Origin: Thermodesulfobacteriota bacterium
Lineage (GTDB): Bacteria; Desulfobacterota; S145-22
Assembly (NCBI GenBank): GCA_024763435.1
Contig: JANTFN010000034.1
Span: 1 to 11,789, forward strand
Direction: 5' to 3'
DNA: 11,789 bases
Shown here one piece after another: positions 1 to 6,930 of the stretch (positions are counted from its first letter, which is position 1; the number at the start of each line of letters is the position of its first letter). The position numbers and the translations under genes were made by a program. The notes beneath the pieces were generated by a model. It was not told the DNA's origin. It saw only the letters and a list, made by a program, of their open reading frames with translations, and did not search any database.

Positions 1-168
1 GACAGCTCCACAACCTCGTCAATCGACGCGAGCCTCACATATCGTATTTTCGGGCATGAAGACGATATCCTCAACCTTTATTACAGGCAGGGCGACCACA
101 ATTTTAATACGGGTGTGGATAATTACAGGGAAGATGTTTTCGGGGCGCAGCTGACCAAAAGGTTTTAA
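1..168 (+). CDS. C-terminal end of a probable outer-membrane beta-barrel protein (partial)
   Basis: An open frame enters from the left edge and ends at TAA 166-168, giving 55 residues. The visible part alternates polar and aromatic/hydrophobic residues, as beta-strands do (SLTYRIFG, ILNLYYRQGD, DVFGAQLTKRF). It finishes with a terminal phenylalanine preceded by alternating hydrophobics. A C-terminal aromatic residue, usually Phe, in such a last strand is the known recognition signal for insertion of outer-membrane beta-barrels by the BAM complex. From this I infer a barrel protein in the outer membrane; its family cannot be named from so short a piece. The stop lies only 9 bases before the next start, so it is probably cotranscribed with the two secreted proteins downstream. 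A soluble beta-rich protein remains possible. Confidence 0.6.
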   Translation, partial: DSSTTSSIDASLTYRIFGHEDDILNLYYRQGDHNFNTGVDNYREDVFGAQLTKRF

Positions 169-177
169 GGGAAAAAC

Positions 178-654
178 ATGATAAAACGAACCGGAAAATC
201 TGTTCTTCTATTTGCCTTCATTATGATAGCACCCCTGTTGTTATGTTACGGGTCTTACGGGGGGGAACTTTCCGAAACGTCCGACAGAAAAGATGTTCGG
301 CGTGTGGTTAACAAAATGGAAAATTATTACGAAAGGCGCAGCGTAACCCGTTTTCTGGGGCTTTTCAGCCGCAGGAAATTTTCCAATCTTATTACCTTCA
401 AACGTGCGGTTGAAAATGATTTTAATATGAATACAAATATAACCCTGCGAAAAACGAGTGAACGGATCAGTGTTTCCCGCGGCAGGGCCATTCACCAGGC
501 CATGTGGGAAAAACAGTATCGCCCTATCCTGACATCTCCCCGCCAGGGGCGCAGGTTCAGGCGGATCAGGGGAAACGTGCGAATTTATCTTGAAAAGGAA
601 CGGGGAACCTGGAAGGTTATCAGCCTTCAGGGATACCCTATTTTCGGCCTGTAA
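178..654 (+). CDS. Secreted NTF2/SnoaL-like small protein, paralogue of the next gene's N-terminus
   Basis: This 158-residue protein has a hydrophobic signal-like segment (about 8-24) and then a compact domain (about 36-158). The size and pattern, an N-terminal helix with YYERR, a mixed middle and a beta-rich end with RIYLEKERGTWKVISLQGYP, resemble NTF2/SnoaL-like alpha+beta folds. That fold is an inference from pattern, not an assigned family. Cys23 follows LLL, which is a poor lipobox, so a lipoprotein is unlikely but not excluded; cleavage nearer residue 29 is plausible. The protein is basic (RRFRRIRG at about 126-132). More than half of the aligned residues match the N-terminal domain of the next gene, including LFSRRKF, AVENDF, WEKQYRP and LQGYPIFG, so the two arose by duplication. 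An AAGGG sequence precedes the ATG. Function is unknown; an envelope role is inferred from the signal sequence and the neighbouring barrel gene. Confidence 0.75.
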   Translation: MIKRTGKSVLLFAFIMIAPLLLCYGSYGGELSETSDRKDVRRVVNKMENYYERRSVTRFLGLFSRRKFSNLITFKRAVENDFNMNTNITLRKTSERISVSRGRAIHQAMWEKQYRPILTSPRQGRRFRRIRGNVRIYLEKERGTWKVISLQGYPIFGL

Positions 655-699
655 ATGCCGGATGTTATGGACATGAATGAAATTTAACGGGAGGAAAAA

Positions 700-2289
700 A
701 TGAAAATAAGGCGTATAATTCTATGGAGTGTCTGTTTTGTCCTCTTAGCGGCTTTACCCGGTATTGCTGAAAAGGCCTTCTGCGTGGAAACAGATAAAGA
801 AGCGATCTATAAGGTTGTCAATAAACTTGAGGATTATTACGAGCGGCGAAAGGCCTCCAAGTTTATTGATCTGTTCAGCAGGCGAAAATTTTTCAATTAT
901 ATTACCTTTAAAAAGGCGGTTGAAAATGATTTTGACCTTTACAGGAATATCCAACTTAAAAGGCTGAATGAACGTCTCTATCTTTCGGATGTCAACGCCA
1001 TTTACCAGGCGGTTTGGGAGAAGCAATACAGGCCCACATTGAGTTCCCCCTTCCAGAGGCAGCGGGGGCTGGTACGCATCATGTTTGAAAAATACGCGGG
1101 AAGATGGTGGATCATCGATCTTCAGGGGTATCCTATTTTCGGGACGAGCGAACTCCTGCTCGCTGATTTAACGGTAACCAATGTCTGGATCATGGGCGGC
1201 GGGAAGCGAATCGTCGGTGTGGTGAAGAACATCGGAGGCCGGGAAGCCAAATCCTTTTATGTGGGGTTTTATGCCGGAAACACCTATCTCGGAAAGGCCT
1301 TTGTGGCTAAAATGGACAAAGGAGACACCCAGAACATCAGCTGGGTCTGGACGCCCAATCCTACGCGGCGGCTGACGGATATCAAGGTCGTGGCGGATGT
1401 CGGCCGCAAGGTGAAGGAGTCCCGAGAAGACAACAATGTGGGGAAAGTTCCCATCAAACCGGGCGATACCTCGTATTGCGCTGACCTGGCAATTGGGGAT
1501 CGCGACCTTTATGTGCCTTCGACTGTGCCGGCCGGATCGACGGTGCAGATCAACAATACGGTCAGCAAGGCACCAAAAGGAGATATCAAAACAGTTAAGG
1601 TGGGAGACAAACTTCGAATCTGTGTGACCTTCCGGAATATTGGGGGGCTCAACGCGACGGGTGTCACCGCGCGGGCCTATTATGTTACGGAACAACCCAG
1701 TAAAATGGTGACCATCCAGCAGCGGGCCTATCCGCAGGTTCCCAAGGGTGGCAAGGTGCGGTTCTGCTTCTTCTGGCGGGTGCCCGAGTTGGAACGGAAG
1801 CCGTCGGAAAAAACAAAACGATACATCCGGGTGGTGCTGGATCCGGATAATGCCCTGCCAGAGTGCAGCGAGGCGAACAACGCCGCCGAACAGGAGATCG
1901 CGATTGTCAGTTCTACCGGACCGTATGACGGGGTCTTGACGGTCAGCGATCCGGCCCATATGCCTGATGTTGGCTGCGGTTTAGGGCCAACTTCACTTAC
2001 CATGACAGTAACGGTGGCGGACCAGGACCTGGTTAATCAGAACAAGGTTCAGGTTACAATCGTGAGCGATAGCGGCTATGATATTGAGACGTTTTATCTT
2101 CCCCGAGTCAGTCCGGGTGTTTTTCGGAGGACAATTTTCCCGGCATGCATGAACCTTTCAACGCCAAACCGGGGAGATGGTGTTCTTGAAATGAACGGAA
2201 GTGGAAGGCTTACGGTTAAGTATACCGACCAGCAGGATTCGCATGGCAGGACCGTGGTGCGTTCCAAAACAGTTAATTACGCCCCTTGA
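700..2289 (+). CDS. Secreted multidomain protein: NTF2-like domain, two CARDB domains, Ig-like C-terminal domain
   Basis: This 529-residue protein starts at an ATG with a good ribosome site (GGGAGG, 690-695). A signal peptide covers about residues 1-23. Residues 32-147 repeat the domain of the preceding gene, ending in LQGYPIFG. Residues 154-252 and 260-403 look like CARDB domains: each has an ADLxx start, a VKNIGG or FRNIGG turn, and an ExNN ending (SREDNN, CSEANN). CARDB is a beta-sandwich adhesion-related domain common in exported bacterial proteins. Residues 408-528 look like another beta-sandwich, with TVTVADQDL, SDSGYDIETF, SPGVFRRTI and LTVKYTD, a pattern common in repeat-rich surface proteins. 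No sortase, PEP-CTERM or transmembrane anchor is visible at the C-terminus, so it is probably periplasmic or released. I infer protein-protein or surface binding; substrate and partner are unknown. It probably belongs to one transcription unit with the two upstream genes. Confidence 0.8.
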   Translation: MKIRRIILWSVCFVLLAALPGIAEKAFCVETDKEAIYKVVNKLEDYYERRKASKFIDLFSRRKFFNYITFKKAVENDFDLYRNIQLKRLNERLYLSDVNAIYQAVWEKQYRPTLSSPFQRQRGLVRIMFEKYAGRWWIIDLQGYPIFGTSELLLADLTVTNVWIMGGGKRIVGVVKNIGGREAKSFYVGFYAGNTYLGKAFVAKMDKGDTQNISWVWTPNPTRRLTDIKVVADVGRKVKESREDNNVGKVPIKPGDTSYCADLAIGDRDLYVPSTVPAGSTVQINNTVSKAPKGDIKTVKVGDKLRICVTFRNIGGLNATGVTARAYYVTEQPSKMVTIQQRAYPQVPKGGKVRFCFFWRVPELERKPSEKTKRYIRVVLDPDNALPECSEANNAAEQEIAIVSSTGPYDGVLTVSDPAHMPDVGCGLGPTSLTMTVTVADQDLVNQNKVQVTIVSDSGYDIETFYLPRVSPGVFRRTIFPACMNLSTPNRGDGVLEMNGSGRLTVKYTDQQDSHGRTVVRSKTVNYAP

Positions 2290-2314
2290 TTTTACAGAGG
2301 GTTTTCGAGTAGAC

Positions 2315-2340
2315 TGGCTGCCATGGAACAAAGGCAGCCA
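2315..2340 (+). promoter_or_regulatory. Perfect 8-bp hairpin enclosing the annotated cbiA start codon
   Basis: TGGCTGCC (2315-2322) and GGCAGCCA (2333-2340) are exact reverse complements separated by 10 bases. The ATG at 2323-2325 is the first codon of the loop, and the only Shine-Dalgarno-like string for the alternative GTG at 2341 (AAAGG, 2330-2334) runs into the right arm. In RNA this would form a stable stem directly over the translation start region. No T-tract follows, so it is not an intrinsic terminator. A role in translation control is inferred. Confidence 0.45.
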
Positions 2341-3726
2341 GTGAAAAAAACGGGGGTTGTCATCGCGGCAACCCACAGCGGGTCAGGGAAGACTACGCTC
2401 GCTTTGGGCATCATGGCCGCGCTGAAACGGCGCGGCTTTTCCGTTCAGCCCTTCAAGGTAGGACCTGACTTTATCGATCCCGGTCATCACACCCACGTGA
2501 CGGGACGGCAGAGCCGGAACCTTGACGGCTGGATGCTTTCCCGGCCTTATAATCAACGTCTCTTTTTCCGTCTCATGCAAAATGCCGATTGCGCCGTCGT
2601 GGAGGGCGTGATGGGCCTGTTTGACGGGTTTAATGCAGTATCGGATACCGGCAGCACGGCCGAGATGGCGAAGTGGCTGGATCTCCCTGTCCTTTTAATG
2701 GTCGATGCCTCCAGCATGGCCCGGAGCGCGGCGGCGGTGGTTCGGGGATTCGAGACCTTTGATGATGGCCTGACCCTTGCCGGCGTGGTATTTAACCGTG
2801 TAGGCTCCGACGCCCACCTCGCGATTCTGAAAGAGGCCGTTTCCCATTATTGCACGGTTCCCTGTCTCGGTGGCTTGCCGAGGGATGAGAGCCTTATCAT
2901 GCCTGAGCGGCACCTTGGGCTTGTCACCTCGGAGGAGGGTGGCCTCTCGCAAGAAAGGATTGCCCGTTTGGCAGAGGTTGTGGAGGGTCACCTCGACCTG
3001 GACAGGCTTCTTAAAACCTGCGCCCTTGATATCCCGGAAGCGGAAACGGCCCAAACCACCCAACCGACGCCGGCGGCGCGTGTCCGAATTGCCGTGGCGC
3101 GGGATGCCGCTTTTTGTTTTTACTATCCCGACAACCTCGAACTGCTGGAACGTTTTGGCGCGGAACTGATTTTTTTCAGTCCCCTCCGGGACGAGCGGCT
3201 TCCTGAAGGGTGTCATGGGATCTATTTAGGGGGCGGGTATCCCGAGGTATTTGCCGAAACGCTTTCCGAAAATTGCTCAATGCTTCATTCGGTTCGAGAG
3301 GCGGGGGGGAAAGGGTGCCCCATTTATGCCGAATGCGGTGGTCTCATGTTCCTTAGCGCGGGGATTACGACGTTTAAAGGGATACATTATCCCATGGCGA
3401 GGCTGTTCCCGTTTGCCACCCGGATGCTCCCGCGGTTTAGGGCGCTGGGGTATCGCGAGATCCGCCTGAAGCAAGGAGGCCCGCTGGGCCAAAAAGGAGC
3501 TGTCGCGCGCGGTCACGAGTTTCATTATTCAGAGATAGCGGAAACTGATGGAAACGGTCTTGAAACGTACTACGCCGTGAAAGGTCGGCGGGTCCCCCCG
3601 GGGCGTTCCGGGGGGTATCGAATTGATAACAGCCTGGCGAGTTACATCCATCTCCACTTTGGGAGCAACCCCGAAATAGCCCGGAATTGGATAGCATTCT
3701 GCGCCCACCAGAATATTTTGACGTAA
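2323..3726 (+). CDS. cbiA: Cobyrinic acid a,c-diamide synthase (CbiA/CobB)
   Basis: This enzyme uses ATP and glutamine to amidate the a and c carboxylates of (hydrogeno)cobyrinic acid in the corrin ring during cobalamin synthesis, in the cytoplasm. The 467 residues match the usual family length. The N-terminal synthetase domain has a P-loop (ATHSGSGKT, 16-24) followed by KVGPDFIDPGHH. The C-terminal class I glutamine amidotransferase-like domain starts near 251, with the GIYLGGGYPE motif, the nucleophile Cys338 in YAECGGLMF, and the His motif HLHF (443-446). No key residue is missing. The ATG at 2323 has no Shine-Dalgarno; an in-frame GTG at 2341 preceded by AAAGG would give MKKTGVVIAA and is a credible alternative start. 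No other cobalamin gene or B12 riboswitch is visible here. It lies 33 bases after the CARDB gene and converges with dctM. Cobyrinate is the likely substrate; related amidotransferases on other tetrapyrroles (for example CfbB) are less likely but share the fold. Confidence 0.9.
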   Translation: MEQRQPVKKTGVVIAATHSGSGKTTLALGIMAALKRRGFSVQPFKVGPDFIDPGHHTHVTGRQSRNLDGWMLSRPYNQRLFFRLMQNADCAVVEGVMGLFDGFNAVSDTGSTAEMAKWLDLPVLLMVDASSMARSAAAVVRGFETFDDGLTLAGVVFNRVGSDAHLAILKEAVSHYCTVPCLGGLPRDESLIMPERHLGLVTSEEGGLSQERIARLAEVVEGHLDLDRLLKTCALDIPEAETAQTTQPTPAARVRIAVARDAAFCFYYPDNLELLERFGAELIFFSPLRDERLPEGCHGIYLGGGYPEVFAETLSENCSMLHSVREAGGKGCPIYAECGGLMFLSAGITTFKGIHYPMARLFPFATRMLPRFRALGYREIRLKQGGPLGQKGAVARGHEFHYSEIAETDGNGLETYYAVKGRRVPPGRSGGYRIDNSLASYIHLHFGSNPEIARNWIAFCAHQNILT

Positions 3727-3760
3727 GAACCCTCCCCAAAGGCCGACGCTGTTTCCCGTT

Positions 3761-5059
3761 TTACATAATGTTCGGAAGAAACAGGATGATCTGGGGAAAG
3801 GCAACCATGCAGGCGGTCCCGGCTATCAGGGCGAACAGGAACGGAAAAATCCCCTTGAAAATTTTCTCCAGCGGCACGTCCACGGCGATGCCATTGACCA
3901 CATAGACATTAATCCCGACAGGGGGTGTGATGACCCCCATCTGTGTGACCAGGACGATGATAACCCCGAACCAGATGGGGTCGTATCCTAACTGAATGAC
4001 AACGGGGTAGAAGATGGGAATGGTCAGCATAATCAGGGCCAGGGCGTCGATAAAACATCCGCCGATAAGGTAAACAAAGATAATCATGGCCATAACGGCC
4101 CAGGGCGGAAGGCTCAGACCCCCGACCCAGTTGGCGATGCCGAAGGGAATGCGGGTGACGGCGAGAAAGTGTCCGAAAATAACGGCGCCGGCAATCAGGA
4201 GCAGGACCATGCAGGAGGTCCGGAGGGTTTCGTAAAGGGATTTGATAAACCCTTTCCATGTAAGTTGTCGCCGCCCCATGGCAACGAGTAAAACTCCGAA
4301 AGATCCCACGGCGCCCGCCTCGGTTGGTGTGAAGATCCCCCCGAACAACCCGCCCATGACAAGGACAAAGACGGCAAGGGTTTCCCACAGCTCATGGAGC
4401 GAATAAATCATTTCCCTGAGTGTGAATTTGTCGCCTTTGGGACCTTGCTCCGGGTGGATTTTGCAATAAAGATAGATGGCCAGGATAAACCAGGCGGTGA
4501 TAAACAGGGCGGGAATGATCCCCGCGATAAACAGCTTCCCGATGGATTGCTGTGTCAGGATACCATAGACGATAAGGACAATACTGGGCGGCATCAGCAT
4601 GCCAAGGCCCCCGCCCGAGGCGACAGACCCGGTAGCCAGCTCGTCCCCGTATCCATAGCGTTTCATCTCAGGAAGTCCGACCGTTGCCATCGTGGCCGCG
4701 GTTGCGGGGCTTGACCCGCACACGGCCCCGAAGGCCGTGCAGGCGCAGACTGTTGCCATGGCAAGGCCACCCTGAATTCTTCCGAGAAACTTGTAAGCGA
4801 CATCGTAAAGCCGGCGGCTGATGCCGGCATTGAAGGCGATCTGCCCCATCAGGATAAACAGGGGAATAATGGTCAGGCCATAAGAAGAATAGACATCGTA
4901 GATATCTCTCGAAAGGAGTTTCAACCCCGCGTGAAAACTGGTCAGATAGCTGAAGCCCAAAAAACCGACGATGGCCATGACATACGCTACGGGCATCCGC
5001 GAGAAGAAAATAACGATCATTAATACAATACCGATGATGCCGATCAGGGTGGGGCTCAT
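3761..5059 (-). CDS. dctM: TRAP transporter large membrane subunit DctM
   Basis: This 432-residue, highly hydrophobic protein is the large subunit of a tripartite ATP-independent periplasmic transporter. The family couples solute uptake to an ion gradient, usually sodium, in the inner membrane. Family landmarks include GSSPATAATM (115-124), MPPSI (156-160), FTPTEAGAVG (243-252), CFIDALALIMLTIPIF (335-350) and TPPVGINVYV (378-387). Length and helix density (about a dozen segments) fit DctM. Its ATG overlaps the stop of dctQ as ATGA, so the two are translationally coupled. It is the last gene of the dctP-dctQ-dctM unit and converges with cbiA, with 34 bases between the stops and no obvious terminator there. 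The transported solute cannot be read from this subunit. Confidence 0.95.
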   Translation of the reverse strand: MSPTLIGIIGIVLMIVIFFSRMPVAYVMAIVGFLGFSYLTSFHAGLKLLSRDIYDVYSSYGLTIIPLFILMGQIAFNAGISRRLYDVAYKFLGRIQGGLAMATVCACTAFGAVCGSSPATAATMATVGLPEMKRYGYGDELATGSVASGGGLGMLMPPSIVLIVYGILTQQSIGKLFIAGIIPALFITAWFILAIYLYCKIHPEQGPKGDKFTLREMIYSLHELWETLAVFVLVMGGLFGGIFTPTEAGAVGSFGVLLVAMGRRQLTWKGFIKSLYETLRTSCMVLLLIAGAVIFGHFLAVTRIPFGIANWVGGLSLPPWAVMAMIIFVYLIGGCFIDALALIMLTIPIFYPVVIQLGYDPIWFGVIIVLVTQMGVITPPVGINVYVVNGIAVDVPLEKIFKGIFPFLFALIAGTACMVAFPQIILFLPNIM

Positions 5060-5544
5060 GCGCTCACCGCCTTTTGGAGATGTTGAAAAACTTCAACCAG
5101 GATAACGGCGCAAAACACAAAAAAACAAAGCGAGACAAAAAAGATGATATAATAATTTGGCAATTCCAGCGTCATGGAAACCTGGCCGCTCTTTCTAAGT
5201 GTCCCGGCATAGAGCCAGGTTTGCCAGCCCATCAGCAGGAACAGAATAAATGCCAGGCTATTGGTAATGCTGTCGATGACCGCCTGTTTCCTGGGCGACA
5301 TGCCCTTGACCAGCATATCGACGCCCACGTGGGCGTGCATGGCATGGGCATAGGGCATGGCCGCGCCCATTGCGAGGGCGGCCATGAATCCCACGATTTC
5401 CTCGGCGCCAAAGATGGGATGGCCAAAAAAACGGCCGATAACATCCGAACATGTGAGGAGCATCATTCCCGCAAGACAGACTGCGCCAAGTATCTTGAAT
5501 ATACTTACGAATTTATCTACAAGCTTTGCAAATCCCTTCATCAT
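5056..5544 (-). CDS. dctQ: TRAP transporter small membrane subunit DctQ
   Basis: This 162-residue protein has four predicted membrane helices (about 13-33, 47-68, 92-112, 129-152), the standard topology of the small TRAP subunit that partners DctM. The helix-1/2 region reads CSDVIGRFFGHPIFGAEEI, and HAHVGVDML follows helix 2; both are typical of the family. The frame opens with two consecutive ATGs (5544-5542 and 5541-5539). The weak ribosome site AGGGTG sits too close to the first, so the second may be used, which would shorten the protein by one residue. The gene begins after a terminator-like hairpin that follows dctP, and its stop overlaps the dctM start. Expression is therefore probably by readthrough from dctP. 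Confidence 0.93.
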   Translation of the reverse strand: MMKGFAKLVDKFVSIFKILGAVCLAGMMLLTCSDVIGRFFGHPIFGAEEIVGFMAALAMGAAMPYAHAMHAHVGVDMLVKGMSPRKQAVIDSITNSLAFILFLLMGWQTWLYAGTLRKSGQVSMTLELPNYYIIFFVSLCFFVFCAVILVEVFQHLQKAVSA

Positions 5545-5623
5545 TCACCCTGTCTTTAGAGGATAGGTTTATTTGAGAGAGTTGATTTTTAAACCACCGC
5601 GAGTTTTTCCTCATTTTTAAGGG

Positions 5624-5670
5624 AAAAAAGAAGGGGCATCCCGCGTCTGTTCCCGTGGATGGATGCCCCT
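5624..5670 (-). terminator. Intrinsic-terminator-like hairpin between dctP and dctQ
   Basis: AGGGGCATCC (5632-5641) and GGATGCCCCT (5661-5670) are exact 10-bp inverted repeats around a 19-base loop. On the minus strand the stem is followed within two bases by six T residues (plus 5629-5624), the form of a Rho-independent terminator. It lies 14 bases after the dctP stop. Partial termination here would leave much more dctP message than dctQM message; it could also act as a 3' stabiliser of the dctP transcript. Confidence 0.75.
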
Positions 5671-5684
5671 GGAGATGATTTTTT

Positions 5685-6701
5685 CTATTTCAGCATGGAT
5701 TCAATATAATCCACAATCTCTTTTCCGTTGATGCCTTTCTTTTTCATCTTGGCGATGTAGTTGTCAATGACAGGTCTTGCCGCTTTTTTCCAGCGCGCCA
5801 GCTCCGTCTTGCTCAGTGTAATCAGTTTTCCGCCTTTTTTCAGGAGATATTTTTTACCTGCCGCGTCACTGCTGTCCCAAGCCTTGCCATGTTTGGGGAT
5901 CCATTCCTTATTAATTTCCTGGATGGTTTTTTTGACATCAGCGGGGAGCGCGTTCCATTTCTTTTTGTTCATCACGATAAAAAAGGAAGTCGTAAAGGCG
6001 CAGGAAAAATCCATGGTCCCGTATTTAACCTGATCTGCCATTCTCCAGCCTTTATTAACTTCCATGGGATAGAGGGCACCGTCTACCACGCCCTTTTGAA
6101 GGGCCTGATAAAGTTCCGGCATCGGCATGGCGACGGGGGTTGCGCCCAGGGCCTTGGCGAGTGCTGCGGTCGTGCCGTGACCGCGGATTTTCAACCCTTT
6201 CAGATCTTCCAGTGTTTTGATGGCTTTTTTTCGGGTAAAAAGAAGCCCGGGGCCGTGTGCCGTAAGGTACATAACCTGGGAGTCATTGAATCCCGGATCC
6301 TTGAATTTGTTGTAAACGGCATTACAAATTTTTGTAGCAAGTGGTCCACTCGTATAGCCCAGCGGAAGGTCCACGGCCTGCATAATGGGAAAACGGCCGC
6401 GTGTGTAACCTAATACGGACATACCAATGTCGGAGAGCCCATTAACAACACCATCATAGCAGTTTTTGCCTTTGGTTAATGTCCCGCCTGGATAATAAAC
6501 GACCTTGACCTTGCCGTGGGTGCGTTTTTCCACCTCTTTACACCAGGACGCGGCCAGTTTGCTCTGGATATGGCTTGGCGGGAAAAAATTGCTGTAGGTG
6601 AGCTGAATGGGTGCCGCTTTTGTTGCCGTAACGCCGAAACACAGCACACCCGCTAAAAGCATAACGAATAAAATGGTTAGAAACCCCAATCCCTTTTTCA
6701 T
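5685..6701 (-). CDS. dctP: TRAP transporter periplasmic solute-binding protein DctP
   Basis: This 338-residue protein captures the solute in the periplasm and delivers it to DctQM. A signal peptide (KKG, hydrophobic 7-25, likely cut around TKA/AP at 29-30) precedes the DctP fold. Family marks are TYSNFFPPSH (35-44), LKIRG with Arg173 at the position that usually salt-bridges the substrate carboxylate, and ELYQALQKGVVDGA (196-209). Arg173 supports an organic acid as solute, but the exact ligand cannot be told. The ATG at 6701 has GGGAGA seven bases upstream. It is the promoter-proximal gene of the dctPQM unit and is followed by a terminator-like hairpin. It is divergent from the glycosyltransferase gene. 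Confidence 0.95.
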   Translation of the reverse strand: MKKGLGFLTILFVMLLAGVLCFGVTATKAAPIQLTYSNFFPPSHIQSKLAASWCKEVEKRTHGKVKVVYYPGGTLTKGKNCYDGVVNGLSDIGMSVLGYTRGRFPIMQAVDLPLGYTSGPLATKICNAVYNKFKDPGFNDSQVMYLTAHGPGLLFTRKKAIKTLEDLKGLKIRGHGTTAALAKALGATPVAMPMPELYQALQKGVVDGALYPMEVNKGWRMADQVKYGTMDFSCAFTTSFFIVMNKKKWNALPADVKKTIQEINKEWIPKHGKAWDSSDAAGKKYLLKKGGKLITLSKTELARWKKAARPVIDNYIAKMKKKGINGKEIVDYIESMLK

Positions 6702-6735
6702 TTTTCTATCTCCCTTTTGTAAAAGTGTTGAAACG

Positions 6736-6765
6736 TTAGATTTGCAGGGTAAGCATCACCTCCTC
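6736..6765 (-). promoter_or_regulatory. Isolated strong Shine-Dalgarno with a six-codon frame in the dctP leader
   Basis: On the minus strand GAGGAGGTGATG (plus 6765-6754) contains GGAGGTGAT, a nine-base match to the complement of the 16S rRNA 3' end. The ATG in it opens a frame of six codons (MLTLQI) ending in TAA at 6738-6736, 34 bases before the dctP start. The spacing from GGAGG to this ATG is only two bases, which is poor for initiation. It may be a leader peptide, a ribosome standby site or chance. Confidence 0.35.
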
Positions 6766-6796
6766 TTTTTTGTTTTGATTGCGTTTCAGTTGCAAA

Positions 6797-6825
6797 TACT
6801 TACCGAAAAAAAAGGGTTGTGTCAA
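6797..6825 (-). promoter_or_regulatory. Possible sigma-70 promoter for dctPQM
   Basis: On the minus strand a perfect -35 box TTGACA (plus 6825-6820) is followed after 17 bases by TAAGTA (6802-6797), a poor -10 match. The spacer contains eight T residues. The position would give a leader of roughly 90 bases ahead of dctP. The -35 is convincing, the -10 is not. Confidence 0.3.
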
Positions 6826-6930
6826 GATATTTTTAAAACAATGTTACGTGTTGATGCGCTTCCGGGTGCATGCCATCTGCCCCTGATGGAAGTCTTGACC
6901 TTGCCCCTTCGCTGTGATAGGTCCTTTGGC

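Noticed and set aside
1168..1959. Long minus-strand open frame (263 codons) inside the CARDB gene
   Set aside because: It lies opposite a well-supported gene with recognisable domains, has no ribosome site and its translation shows no recognisable pattern; a shadow frame.
2290..2322. Cobalamin riboswitch upstream of cbiA
   Set aside because: Only 33 bases separate the genes and no B12-box-like sequence is present.
6785..6806. Possible sigma-54 promoter for dctP (GG then TTTGC on the minus strand)
   Set aside because: GG and GC are separated by 9 rather than the required 10 bases, and the -24 box lacks the rest of the consensus.
6607..6930. N-terminal extension of the glycosyltransferase frame by 108 codons
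   Set aside because: The extension overlaps dctP and its leader on the opposite strand, and the GT2 fold begins just after residue 10 from the ATG at 6931.
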